Part shown: positions 40,853-49,238 of the stretch, one piece after another | Position numbering within the stretch: position 1 is the first letter of the stretch | Layout: every line of letters starts with the position of its first letter | Source of the DNA: Dokdonella_A sp937902695 | GTDB lineage: Bacteria > Pseudomonadota > Gammaproteobacteria > Xanthomonadales > Rhodanobacteraceae | DNA length: 55,404 bases | Assembly (NCBI GenBank): GCA_048498135.1 | Contig: JBEHYO010000013.1 | Location: forward strand, 1 to 55,404 | Direction of reading: 5' to 3' | Program-made: the position numbers and the translations under genes | Notes under the pieces: model-generated | What the model was told of the DNA's origin: nothing | The model's input: the letters and a program-made list of their open reading frames with translations, nothing else | The model's database searches: none

Positions 40853-41577
40853 ACGTTCGCATCGCACGCCTGACAACGACCGTGCTCGCCGGCGCATGCG
40901 GCTTCCTGCTGTTCACCGCTTTGCTGCAGTACGCGGGTGTCGGCCGCGGCTATCGCTGGGCCGCCGACGATCCCGCCAGCGAGCCGCCGCTGCCGGGCAG
41001 CGCAATCGACGACAAGCCGCTGAAGCTCCCGCCCGCGAACGCATTCGCCGAAGTGCAGATGCATCCGCTCTTCAACGAGGATCGAAAGCCCACGCCGATC
41101 GACGCGAGCGACGGCGACGACGCTGCGGGGCCGCAGAGCCCGCTCAACATCACGCTGACCGGCATCATCTCGACATCGTCGATCAAGATTGCGATGGTGC
41201 AGGACAAGGCGCGGAACCAGTCGGTGGCGCTCAAGGTCGGAATGCCGCTGGAAGGCGACCAGGCGAGCTGGACGCTCGTCGAGGTCAAGCCGCGCAGCGT
41301 CGTATTCAGGAGCGCGGCGAACGAGAAGACCGAAGTCGAGCTCGAGACGTCGGTCGCGCCGCCGCCGAGGGCGCCCGCGCCGCGCACCGCGCGCACGGGA
41401 TCGCCTGCGAACAACGCACGCAACGGCGCGGACAGGGACAAGAACAAGAAGGATTCCGGTGACCTCGCCAAGCGCATCGAGGACCGCCGCCGCCAGATGC
41501 GCGAAGATGCGGAAAAGCTGCGGGGTCAGAACGGCAAGGGTTCGCCGCCGAAGCCCGAGCCGCCGCCCAAGAAGTGA
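40849..41577 (+). CDS. type II secretion GspC/XpsN-like coupling protein
   Basis: A 242-residue protein, GTG start overlapping the gspM stop (GTGA). The N-terminal transmembrane helix (residues 9-28) is followed by a proline-rich linker and an HR-like domain: MHPLFNEDRKPTPI, then PLNITLTGIISTSSIKIAMV and WTLVEVKPRSVVFRSAA, the beta pattern of the GspC homology region that contacts GspD. There is no PDZ domain; instead the C-terminus is a basic, lysine-arginine-proline-rich tail. This fits XpsN-type proteins, which replace GspC in Xanthomonas. Confidence 0.85.
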   Translation: MNVRIARLTTTVLAGACGFLLFTALLQYAGVGRGYRWAADDPASEPPLPGSAIDDKPLKLPPANAFAEVQMHPLFNEDRKPTPIDASDGDDAAGPQSPLNITLTGIISTSSIKIAMVQDKARNQSVALKVGMPLEGDQASWTLVEVKPRSVVFRSAANEKTEVELETSVAPPPRAPAPRTARTGSPANNARNGADRDKNKKDSGDLAKRIEDRRRQMREDAEKLRGQNGKGSPPKPEPPPKK

Positions 41578-41590
41578 CGGAGTGAGAAAC

Positions 41591-43978
41591 GTGTCATCAA
41601 GATTCATCACCCCGCTGATCGCCTGCCTGCTGGTGCTGCTCGCCGGCTGCGCGTCGCCGCCCGAACATCACGGCCAGGCCGACAGCGACATCCTGACGCC
41701 GGACACGATCCTGAAGCCGGCTGCGCCGGTCGAGGCGGGCAATCCCGATACGGGCATCTCGCTGTCCTCGCAGGCGCTGACGAACCAGGAGTCGCCCAAG
41801 CCCGAGCTTCAGGTCGGCACCGGCAAGTTCTTCACGAAGGTGCCGAGCCAGAAGGTCGCGCCGACCGGCGAAGCCGACGTCGTCTTCAATTTCGAGAATC
41901 AGCCGGTGCAGGCCGTCATCAAGGCCGTGCTCGGCGATCTCATGCAGGAAAACTACACGATCGCGGCGAATGTCGGCGGCAACGTGACGTTCTCGACCGC
42001 CAAGCCGATCCATCGCTCCGAGGCCCTCTCGGTGCTCGAGACGCTGCTCGCCGCGAACGGCATCAGCCTCGTGCATGAGAACAACCGCTACGCGGTCGTG
42101 CTGACGAAAGACGCGATTCCGGGCCATCTGTCGCCGACGACGATGTCGGCGATGTCGGCCAAGGGCTACGAGCTGCGCATCTTCCCGCTGCAGTACATCT
42201 CGCCGAGCGAGATGGCCAAGCTCCTCAAGCCGTACGCGAAGCCCGAAGCATTCGTCAACATCGATCCGAACCGCAGCCTGCTCGTGATGGCGGGCACGGC
42301 GAACGAGCTTGCGAACTACCAGCAGACGATCGAGACGTTCGACGTCGACTGGCTCAAGGGCATGTCGATCGGCGTCTACACGCTGCAGCATGTCGACGTG
42401 ACCAAGCTCCTGCCCGATCTCCTCAAGATCTTCGGCACCGAAGGCGAATCGCCGCTCGCCGGCATGTTCCGCTTCATGCCGATCGAGCAGACCAACTCGC
42501 TCGTCGTGATCACGCCGCAGCCGGAATACCTGAAATCGGCCGAGGAGTGGCTGTACCGGCTCGATCGTGGCGGCGCGGAGAACGCGACGCAGCTCTACGT
42601 CTACAACGTCAAGAATCTGAAGGCGCCGGATCTGGCCGACTATCTCGGCCAGATCTTCCTCGGCGCGAGCGCCACGTCGCACAGCAAGACGGTCGGCAGC
42701 GTCGCGCCGGGCCTGCGGCCGACCACGCTCGGCACGCGCGGCGGCGGTTCGAGCACGCTCGGCGGCGCGAGCAATACGACGATGAGCTACCAGAACTCGC
42801 TCCGCCCGCAGTCGAACAGCGAGAAGAACACGCCGGCCTCGACGGGCGGCGGCACGACGCCGGGATCGACGCCGGGCCAGGGCGCCAAGGAAACGGACAT
42901 CCGCATTTCGGCGATCGAGGAAAACAACCAGCTGATGATCCAGGCGACGCCGATCGAGTGGTCGCGCATCGAGGCCGCGATCAAGAAGCTCGATGTCATT
43001 CCGCTGCAGGTGCAGATCGAGGCGCGCATCCTCGAGGTGTCGCTGAGCGGCGATCTCAACTACGGCGTGCAGTGGTATCTCACGGGACTCATCGGCACGC
43101 CGAGCGGATCGGCGCAGGAGAACGGCCGGTATCCGTACGTTTATCCGCCGGGCTCGCCGGGCCAGTCGTTCACCGGCAACTCGCACGATCGCCACCGTCT
43201 TTCGCTCGGCGCGACCGGCAACGTCAAGCCATCGACCAACAGCGGTTTCTTCTACTCGTTCCTCAACAAAAACTTCGAGGTCGCGATCAACGCGCTAGAG
43301 ACGAGCGGGCAGGCGAAGTCGCTCGCAGCGCCCTCGCTGCTCGTCGCGAACAACCAGGAAGCGCAGATCAACGTCGGCCAGCAGATCCCGGTCGTGCAGA
43401 CGTACTACAGCGGCCTCGGCACGGTCTCGAACACGAACGGCACGACCTCGCTCGCGCAGACCGGATCGGTGCAGTACCTCAACACCGGCGTCACGCTCGA
43501 CGTGAAGCCGCGCGTCAATCCGGGCGGCCTGGTCTACCTCGACATCCAGCAGGAGGTGTCCAATCCCGGCGCGCCGGCGGTAGCGGGGGGCAATCCGCCG
43601 ATCAACCAGCGCCTGATCCAGACGCAGGTCGCGGTGCAGAGCGGCGAGACGCTGCTGCTCGGCGGCCTGATCCAGGACAACCAGACGACGGGAAACCAGG
43701 GCCTGCCGCTCATCAGCAAGGTGCCGTTCCTGCGCAACCTGTTCGGCCAGACGCAGAACCACAAGGACCGCACCGAGCTCATCGTGCTGATCACGCCGCG
43801 CGTGATCCGCAATTCCGACGAGGGACGCGAGGTCACGATCGAATACACCCGACAGTTCCAGTCGCTCGCTCCGATGCATCAGGACATGCAACATCAGCCG
43901 CCGCCTCCGCCTGTCCTGCCGCCGCCGGCAGTCACCGAACCCGTCAAGCCCGAGGAGGGCACGTCGCATGACCATTGA
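41591..43978 (+). CDS. gspD: type II secretion secretin GspD, lipoprotein type
   Basis: A 795-residue outer-membrane secretin. The GTG at 41591 has GGAG at 41579-41582; the signal ends in the lipobox LLAGC with the cysteine at about residue 20, so it is probably lipidated. N0 and N1-N3 domains follow (VVFNFENQPVQAVIKAVLGD, then YELRIFPLQYISPSEMAKLL). The secretin core has VQIEARILEVSLSGDLNYGV and GETLLLGGLIQDNQTTGNQG, then PLISKVPFLRNLFGQTQNHK. A serine/threonine/glycine-rich insert lies at about residues 375-435. It ends in a proline-rich tail and overlaps the next lipoprotein gene by 11 bases. Confidence 0.95.
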   Translation: MSSRFITPLIACLLVLLAGCASPPEHHGQADSDILTPDTILKPAAPVEAGNPDTGISLSSQALTNQESPKPELQVGTGKFFTKVPSQKVAPTGEADVVFNFENQPVQAVIKAVLGDLMQENYTIAANVGGNVTFSTAKPIHRSEALSVLETLLAANGISLVHENNRYAVVLTKDAIPGHLSPTTMSAMSAKGYELRIFPLQYISPSEMAKLLKPYAKPEAFVNIDPNRSLLVMAGTANELANYQQTIETFDVDWLKGMSIGVYTLQHVDVTKLLPDLLKIFGTEGESPLAGMFRFMPIEQTNSLVVITPQPEYLKSAEEWLYRLDRGGAENATQLYVYNVKNLKAPDLADYLGQIFLGASATSHSKTVGSVAPGLRPTTLGTRGGGSSTLGGASNTTMSYQNSLRPQSNSEKNTPASTGGGTTPGSTPGQGAKETDIRISAIEENNQLMIQATPIEWSRIEAAIKKLDVIPLQVQIEARILEVSLSGDLNYGVQWYLTGLIGTPSGSAQENGRYPYVYPPGSPGQSFTGNSHDRHRLSLGATGNVKPSTNSGFFYSFLNKNFEVAINALETSGQAKSLAAPSLLVANNQEAQINVGQQIPVVQTYYSGLGTVSNTNGTTSLAQTGSVQYLNTGVTLDVKPRVNPGGLVYLDIQQEVSNPGAPAVAGGNPPINQRLIQTQVAVQSGETLLLGGLIQDNQTTGNQGLPLISKVPFLRNLFGQTQNHKDRTELIVLITPRVIRNSDEGREVTIEYTRQFQSLAPMHQDMQHQPPPPPVLPPPAVTEPVKPEEGTSHDH

Positions 43979-44381
43979 TCGCGCGCGGATGGCCGCGACA
44001 GCGCTGCTGCTCGTCGCGATTGCGGGCTGCAACACGAGCACGGATGCGGCGGCCGGCGTCGAAAAGCGTGCGGCGGAGCGCTGGAATTTCCTGATCGCGC
44101 ATCAGGCCGAAAAGGCGTACGACTACCTGTCGCCCGGGACGCGCGAAACGATGACGCGCGAGAGCTACGCCGCCGCAATGAACACCCGGCCGGTGCAATG
44201 GACCGCGGCGAAGTTCAATCACAAGGAGTGTGATGCTGATCGCTGCAAGGTCTATATCGATGTGAGCTACTCTGTGGCCATGCCCGGAGGGGGCGCGGTC
44301 GGCAAACCGATCGAGTCAACGAGCACGCAGAGCGAGACATGGGTGCGTGTGAAGGACGACTGGTACTTTCTTCCCAAGTAA
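43968..44381 (+). CDS. small lipoprotein overlapping gspD, pilotin candidate
   Basis: A 137-residue lipoprotein whose ATG lies 11 bases inside gspD, with a strong GAGGAGG ribosome site at 43952-43958. The signal peptide ends in IAGC, with the cysteine at residue 21. The mature domain has AAERWNFLIAHQAEKAYDYL, a helical start like NTF2-type or DUF-type folds, and two cysteines (HKECDADRCKVYIDVSY) eight residues apart. Secretins often need a lipoprotein pilotin, and this gene is coupled to gspD, so the role is attractive, but no sequence match to known pilotins (GspS, PulS) is visible. It may be an unrelated lipoprotein of the operon. Confidence 0.75.
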   Translation: MTIDRARMAATALLLVAIAGCNTSTDAAAGVEKRAAERWNFLIAHQAEKAYDYLSPGTRETMTRESYAAAMNTRPVQWTAAKFNHKECDADRCKVYIDVSYSVAMPGGGAVGKPIESTSTQSETWVRVKDDWYFLPK

Positions 44382-44419
44382 TTGAATTCGCAGCCACAAA
44401 TAGGGTGGGAACACGGGGA

Positions 44420-44448
44420 TTGCACGCCCCTTTCCTTTGCCTTAACAT
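44420..44448 (+). promoter_or_regulatory. candidate sigma-70 promoter of the secreted 498-residue protein
   Basis: TTGCAC at 44420-44425 and TAACAT at 44443-44448 are spaced 17 bases. The 176-base gap before 44558 contains no other gene, and AGGAG at 44546-44550 is a strong ribosome site. Confidence 0.35.
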
Positions 44449-44557
44449 GGCGGCGCTGTTGCCTAACCTAACCCTGCCAAGGTGGGGCTCCGTTTGCGTT
44501 CCGGAGTGAGGTCGGCGGTAAAGCAAAAAGCCCTGTGGTCAAATTAGGAGTGTTGTG

Positions 44558-46054
44558 ATGAAGAGAAACAGCTTGACGACTGCCGTCGTCGCCGGTATCG
44601 CCGGCGTCGCTGGCTTCGCGGGCCTGGCGAATGCCGTCGACCTGAATCCCGATGGTCTCGGCCAGGTTCTCATCTATCCCTACTACACCGTCAACAAGAA
44701 CCAGGACTCGCTGTTCACCGTGGTCAACACCACGGGTATCGGCAAGGCGGTGAAGGTTCGCTTCCTCGAAGGCTATAACAGCCGCGAAGTGCTCGACTTC
44801 AACCTGTTCCTGTCCCCGCACGACGTGTGGACGGCGAGCGTCAGCCAGACCGGCGACCTCGCGGACGGCGGCGGCGCCAAGGTTTCGACGGCCGACAAGA
44901 GCTGCACGTCGCCGACGATTCCGGCGGGCGGCGTTCCGTTCGTCACCGCCGGCTTCGACGGCACGGGTCAGGACCCCGACACGGGCGTCACGATTCCGGC
45001 CGACGGCGGCCCGACGGATCTCACGCGTACGCGTGAGGGCTACCTCGAGATGATCACGATGGGTGACATCCCGGCCGGCACCGCGCTGGCTGCCGATATC
45101 ACGCATAGCACGAGCTCGACGCCGGACGGCGGCACGCCGCCGGATTGCTCGCAGGGTACGCTCGATGCGGATGCCCCGGGCAGCGTCGTCGCCCCGACCT
45201 CGGGCGGTCTGTTCGGTTCGGGTGCCATCGTCAACGTCGGCGAAGGCACGTTCTTCTCGTACAACGCCGATGCGATCGACGGCTTCACCGAAATCGCCCT
45301 GTATCACGGCACCGAGTCGCTGCAGCCGTCGCTGCAGGACGCCAACAACCCGTCGCTCGTCGCGACCGGTATCGCCCGCGCGTTCGTGTTCATCAACGGT
45401 CAGCTGCTGACCGCGGATTACGCGTTCGGCGTCGACGCCGTGTCGGCCGTGCTGATGTCGGACACGCTCTACAACGAGTTCTTCGTCGATCCGAACTTCG
45501 GTGCGGCGACGGACTGGGTTGTGACGTTCCCGACCAAGCGCTTCTACGTCGACGACAATCTGTACTCGCGTGCTCCGGCTGCTCCGTTCGTCGAAGCGTT
45601 CGACGGCGAATCGAACGTCACCGTCGCGATCAACCTGTACGATCGCGAAGAAGGTCACACGACGCGCACGGGTGGCTTCTCGCCGCCGGTGGGCACGCGT
45701 CCGTCCTCGCTGCCGTTCGAAGTCAACGTCATCAGCTTCCTCACGGATACGGCTGCTGGCGATCCGTCGGGCGTGTTCGGCTCGTTCCTGCGTCCGAACA
45801 TCCCGCCGTATGGCACGGATGGCTGGCTAGCCCTCGACCTGTTCTCGGGCGACGGCGGTCACCGCCTGCCGGGCGGCGTGGAGCCGGACGGCGTGACGGC
45901 AGTGACCATGAATGGTCTGCCGGCGACTGGCTTCATGGCGTACAACGTCATCAACGCCAACGCGAACCCGGGCCTGCTCGCGAACTACGGTGGTCTGTTC
46001 CGTCATCGTGCGAGCCGTTCCTGCACCAATGGCGGCACGTCGCCCTGCTCCTAA
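44558..46054 (+). CDS. secreted protein of unknown function with VLIYPYYTVN motif, probably highly expressed
   Basis: A 498-residue exported protein; the signal peptide (MKRNSLTTAVVAGIAGVAGF to about residue 25, cut after ANA) is followed by the characteristic GQVLIYPYYTVNKNQDSLFT and VKVRFLEGYNSREVLDFNLF. I have seen this beginning in unnamed proteobacterial proteins, but know no function. The rest is beta-rich, with glycine/aspartate/threonine loops and few cysteines. The ATG has AGGAG seven bases before it. Its codon use is shifted to CGT, GGT and other codons of strongly expressed genes, unlike the neighbours. It lies just after the secretion operon and ends with a strong terminator, so it may be an abundant cell-surface or T2SS-exported protein. 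No sorting tail or LPXTG is visible. Confidence 0.85.
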   Translation: MKRNSLTTAVVAGIAGVAGFAGLANAVDLNPDGLGQVLIYPYYTVNKNQDSLFTVVNTTGIGKAVKVRFLEGYNSREVLDFNLFLSPHDVWTASVSQTGDLADGGGAKVSTADKSCTSPTIPAGGVPFVTAGFDGTGQDPDTGVTIPADGGPTDLTRTREGYLEMITMGDIPAGTALAADITHSTSSTPDGGTPPDCSQGTLDADAPGSVVAPTSGGLFGSGAIVNVGEGTFFSYNADAIDGFTEIALYHGTESLQPSLQDANNPSLVATGIARAFVFINGQLLTADYAFGVDAVSAVLMSDTLYNEFFVDPNFGAATDWVVTFPTKRFYVDDNLYSRAPAAPFVEAFDGESNVTVAINLYDREEGHTTRTGGFSPPVGTRPSSLPFEVNVISFLTDTAAGDPSGVFGSFLRPNIPPYGTDGWLALDLFSGDGGHRLPGGVEPDGVTAVTMNGLPATGFMAYNVINANANPGLLANYGGLFRHRASRSCTNGGTSPCS

Positions 46055-46080
46055 GGCGCAGTGTTGTTCTGCTGAACGAA

Positions 46081-46110
46081 AGAGGGGGCCTCACGGCCCC
46101 CTCTTTTTTT
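46081..46110 (+). terminator. rho-independent terminator after the 498-residue secreted protein
   Basis: A perfect 10-bp stem AGAGGGGGCC/GGCCCCCTCT (46081-46090, 46095-46104) with loop TCAC is followed by six T (46105-46110). It ends 27-56 bases after the stop. Confidence 0.95.
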
Positions 46111-46205
46111 GCGTCATGCGTCGCCGAATCCGAGGTTGCCTTCGTCGCAGCTATGGCTTCGGCCCGTATTGAACGTTACAATCCCGCGCGTTTTAGAAGT
46201 AATTG

Positions 46206-47264
46206 ATGGAAAAACGAATTATGTCAGTGCATTTCGGTCGGTTGGTTGGTTCGCTCGCTTGCGTTTTTGCCGTTGCGGCGGTCTCAACAGCAAGTGCCCA
46301 GGTCACGCTGCATCTGACGACGCCGCAGCAGACCACCTGCACGGTCATCACCGACGCCAACGGCCTCAGCCTCGTGCCCGGTACGACGGACCTGCAGGCG
46401 ACCGGCGTCACGTTTTCGGGCAACGCGTGCAGCGGCATTCCTGCACCGACACCGCCGAACTTCGCATTGACCGCGCCCGCGACCACAGGCACCGGCTCCG
46501 CATTTTCGGTGAGCTGGTCCGTCAACGGGGCGACGACATGCACCGGCGCCGCGACCGTGAACGGCAACTCGACCACGCTCGCCGGCTGGACCGACGGCAA
46601 CTCCGCCACGCCGCCGCGCTCCGTGACGCCGCCGGTCGACGGCACTTACATCCTGACGCTCACCTGCTCGAACGCGGGCGGCTCCGTGACGAGCGCCCCG
46701 GCGACCGTCGTCGCCAGCACGGGTGGCGGCGACGGCGACAACTGCCTGAATCCAGAGAGTCGCCTCGCTTCGAGCAACATCGCATACGTGCCGAGCTCGG
46801 GTACGCGCCCGAACGTCCCTCTGACGTCCTGGGACAACATCTGGGGTCACTCGACCGCGTCGGACACCGGCGTTGCATGGCCGGGCCGTCCTGACTCGCA
46901 ACCGTCGATCCTGAGCTTCGATCGGAACAAGTACATCGCGGCGAAGATCGTCGTGCCCGCCGGCCAGGCGCCCCTGTATGGCTGGGTCGTCCACACCGAA
47001 TACAACTACGGGCTCGATCTGACCACGGCGATCAGCACGACGTGCGGCGACTTCAACCCGGTAAATCCGCTGTGCAAGACCGTCGCACAGAGCGGCATGA
47101 ACCTCACGCCATGGCGCGTCGGCGGCGGCAACTTCTGCCCGTTGCTGCCCGGCACGACGTACTACTTCAACATCAAGGCGACGAACCCGGCACAGGGAAC
47201 GACCACGTGTCCGGCGTCCTCGCCGACGTGCGTGATCGGCACCTCGAACAACTTCAGTTCGTAA
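46206..47264 (+). CDS. secreted protein: Ig-like region plus six-cysteine domain, paralog of the protein at 54322-54939
   Basis: A 352-residue exported protein; AGAAG at 46195-46199 supports the ATG at 46206. After a signal peptide (ending ASA, about residue 32) comes a beta-rich part that looks like an immunoglobulin-type or PKD-type fold (TGSAFSVSWSVNGATTC, GTYILTLTCSNAGGSVTS, residues 95-175). From about 180 a distinct domain follows: SWDNIWGH, AWPGRPDSQPSI, YIAAKIVVP, GWVVHTEYNYGLDLTTAIST, CGDF, PWR, FCPL and TCVIGT. Its cysteines and most of these motifs recur in the gene at 54322. I do not know this domain by name. The protein is likely periplasmic, surface-bound or T2SS-exported. The upstream gap of 150 bases holds the previous gene's terminator. 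Confidence 0.85.
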   Translation: MEKRIMSVHFGRLVGSLACVFAVAAVSTASAQVTLHLTTPQQTTCTVITDANGLSLVPGTTDLQATGVTFSGNACSGIPAPTPPNFALTAPATTGTGSAFSVSWSVNGATTCTGAATVNGNSTTLAGWTDGNSATPPRSVTPPVDGTYILTLTCSNAGGSVTSAPATVVASTGGGDGDNCLNPESRLASSNIAYVPSSGTRPNVPLTSWDNIWGHSTASDTGVAWPGRPDSQPSILSFDRNKYIAAKIVVPAGQAPLYGWVVHTEYNYGLDLTTAISTTCGDFNPVNPLCKTVAQSGMNLTPWRVGGGNFCPLLPGTTYYFNIKATNPAQGTTTCPASSPTCVIGTSNNFSS

Positions 47265-47375
47265 TTGAACTATTCGCATCCGCGCCGCTCGAAAGAGCGG
47301 CGCGGCCATGCGACCGCGCATCGGCCGGCATTCCGGCCGATTTGCTTTCCGCTCAAGCCCGGAGACCGCTCCCCA

Positions 47376-48362
47376 ATGTCGTCTAAGAGACGAACCATCG
47401 GCCTTTGCTGCCTGCTGCTTGGCCTCTGCGCCGCATTCTCGGCTCACGCACAGTCGGCCGACGCGTCGGTGGGCGAGGGCATGCCGAGCACCGTCGTCGC
47501 CAAGCAAGGCAACGCGATCGTGACGCTCGCCGACATCGACGCATTCGCCGCGCGCATTCCCGAAAAGGAGCGCCCCGGGTTCTTCGACAATCCGACGCGC
47601 CTTCAGAACCTGATCCTGCAGCTTCTCTCGCAGAAGCAGCTCGCCGACGAAGCGCGCAAGGCAGATCTCGACAAGAACCCGGCGGTGCGCGGCCAGATCG
47701 ACATCGCCACCGACGAAGTCCTGTCGCGCGCGCGCATGGAAAAGCTCAAGGCCGACATCAAGCTCCCGGATTTCGAGGCGCGCGCGCACGAGGAATACAT
47801 CGGCCACAAGGACGTCTATGTCGTCCCCGGCGATCTCACCGTGCAGCACGTGCTGATTTCGACGAAGACGCGCGACGACAAGGACGCCCGGGCGCTCGCC
47901 GAAATGGTCGAGAAGGAAGCGAAAGCGAAGCCCGACCAGTTCGATGCGCTGGTCGAGAAGTACTCCGACGACGAGAGCAAGTCGACCAACAAGGGCATCA
48001 TGAAGGCGGTCACGAAGGCGCAGTTCGTCGCGGCGTTCGTCGACGCGTCCAGGGCGCTCAAGTCGCCCGGCGACATCTCGCCGCCGGTCAAGACCAAGTT
48101 CGGCTACCACGTCATCAAGCTCGTCTCGCGCTCGCCCGACACGCAGCAGACGTTCGCCCAGGTGCACGACCGCATCGTCGATCGCCTCAAGGCCGACTAC
48201 ATCAGCAAGGCCGTGCAGAAGCACGTCGACGAGATCCACAACCAGCACATCGACGCGAACGAAGCGCTCGTCGCTTCGCTGCGCACGCGCTACGGCGCGG
48301 TGGCGCCGGCCGATCCGGCGACGGCGATCGATACCTCCGGGATCCTCAGCTCGCAGCCGTGA
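47376..48362 (+). CDS. periplasmic parvulin-type peptidyl-prolyl isomerase
   Basis: A 328-residue exported isomerase that helps proteins fold in the periplasm. The start at 47376 has GGAGA at 47361-47365 and a signal peptide (CCLLLGLCAAFSAHA). An N-terminal SurA-like helical part covers about residues 30-135 (IVTLADIDAFAARIPEKERP). The parvulin domain is about 150-250 (VQHVLISTKTRDDKDARALA, SPPVKTKFGYHVIKLVSR), and a helical C-terminus follows. The F-G-Y-H-V-I-K stretch is the conserved core of the fold. SurA would have two parvulin domains; only one is visible here, so a PpiC/PpiD-like or plasmid-style single-domain member is the better description. Confidence 0.88.
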   Translation: MSSKRRTIGLCCLLLGLCAAFSAHAQSADASVGEGMPSTVVAKQGNAIVTLADIDAFAARIPEKERPGFFDNPTRLQNLILQLLSQKQLADEARKADLDKNPAVRGQIDIATDEVLSRARMEKLKADIKLPDFEARAHEEYIGHKDVYVVPGDLTVQHVLISTKTRDDKDARALAEMVEKEAKAKPDQFDALVEKYSDDESKSTNKGIMKAVTKAQFVAAFVDASRALKSPGDISPPVKTKFGYHVIKLVSRSPDTQQTFAQVHDRIVDRLKADYISKAVQKHVDEIHNQHIDANEALVASLRTRYGAVAPADPATAIDTSGILSSQP

Positions 48363-48373
48363 CGGCAGCGCGG

Positions 48374-48393
48374 GGCGGCGCGCATGCGCCGCC
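48374..48393 (+). terminator. GC-rich hairpin after the parvulin gene
   Basis: GGCGGCGC (48374-48381), loop GCAT, GCGCCGCC (48386-48393) forms an 8-bp stem 12 bases after the stop. There is no T run, so intrinsic termination is uncertain. Confidence 0.35.
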
Positions 48394-48467
48394 GTCGCGC
48401 CGCGGTTCGCGCGGCGATTTCCGCTAGAATCGCCCGCGGCGAATCGTCGCCGCCGCACACGCCCTCG

Positions 48468-49238
48468 ATGCCACTCGCCTCGTTGACGCTGCGCTTCATC
48501 GACCGCGAGCTGCGCAACCGGTTTGCGGGAAGCTTCACCGGCGGTCTCTGGGCGCTGATTGCGCCGCTGATCCAGCTCGCGGTCTATTCGTTCGTGTTCG
48601 TGCACATCCTGCCCGCGCGCATTCCCGGCGCGGACGCGCCAGGCTACGTGCCGTTTCTTTTCGCGGCGCTCTGGCCGTGGAATGCGCTCGCCGAATCGCT
48701 CGTGCGCTCGACGACGGTCATTCAGGAAAACGCATCGCTGATCGGCAAGATCGCATTGCCGCGCGAAGTGCTCGTGCTCGCGAGCGCGAGCGCGAGCTTC
48801 ATCATCAACTTCGCCGGGTTCGTCGCGATCGTCCTCGTGCTGGCGTTCGCCGGCAACGACGTCCATCTTGCCGGCCTCGCGCCAGCCGTGGCGCTGTACG
48901 TGCTGCTCTTCGCGTTCTCGCTCGGCCTCGCGCTGGCGTTCGCGGCCATCCAGGTATTCGTGCGCGACCTCGCGCAGGCGCTCGCGCAGATCCTGATGAT
49001 CCTGATGTTCTGCGCGCCGATCTTCTACGATCGCCTGCTCGTCTCCGAGCGTTTTCGCGGCTGGCTCGACCTCAATCCCTTCACGTTCTACGCCGACGCA
49101 TTCCGCGCGGCGCTGCTGCATCACGGCGACGTCGACGCGACACGCATTGCGATCGCGGCGCTCGCCGCCGTCGCCGCGCTCGCGATCGGACATCGCATCT
49201 TCAGGCGCCTCGATCCGCACTTCGAGGATTTCCTGTGA
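48468..49238 (+). CDS. ABC-2 type polysaccharide export permease (Wzm-like)
   Basis: A 256-residue inner-membrane permease with about six hydrophobic segments, matching Wzm/KpsM/TagG-type exporters of O-antigen or other undecaprenol-linked glycans. The N-terminal RFIDRELRNRFAGSFTGGLW precedes the first helix; LWPWNALAESLVRSTTVIQE and SLIGKIALPREVLVLASASA are the conserved coupling region; LNPFTFYADAFRAALLH closes the protein. The ATG at 48468 is preferred; an in-frame extension to 48384 is arginine-rich. The stop overlaps the next start by four bases (GTGA), forming a tight permease/ATPase pair. The glycan carried cannot be named. Confidence 0.9.
   Translation: MPLASLTLRFIDRELRNRFAGSFTGGLWALIAPLIQLAVYSFVFVHILPARIPGADAPGYVPFLFAALWPWNALAESLVRSTTVIQENASLIGKIALPREVLVLASASASFIINFAGFVAIVLVLAFAGNDVHLAGLAPAVALYVLLFAFSLGLALAFAAIQVFVRDLAQALAQILMILMFCAPIFYDRLLVSERFRGWLDLNPFTFYADAFRAALLHHGDVDATRIAIAALAAVAALAIGHRIFRRLDPHFEDFL

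Noticed and set aside
46154..46182. Promoter candidate with TACAAT before the gene at 46206
   Set aside because: The TACAAT box is good, but no -35 lies at the right distance; TTGAAC is too close. The real start of transcription cannot be read from this.
46284..49220. 978-codon open frame on the minus strand across three genes
   Set aside because: It spans a secreted protein, the parvulin and the exporter permease, all with strong start signals and domain evidence. No promoter, ribosome site or domain supports the antisense frame.
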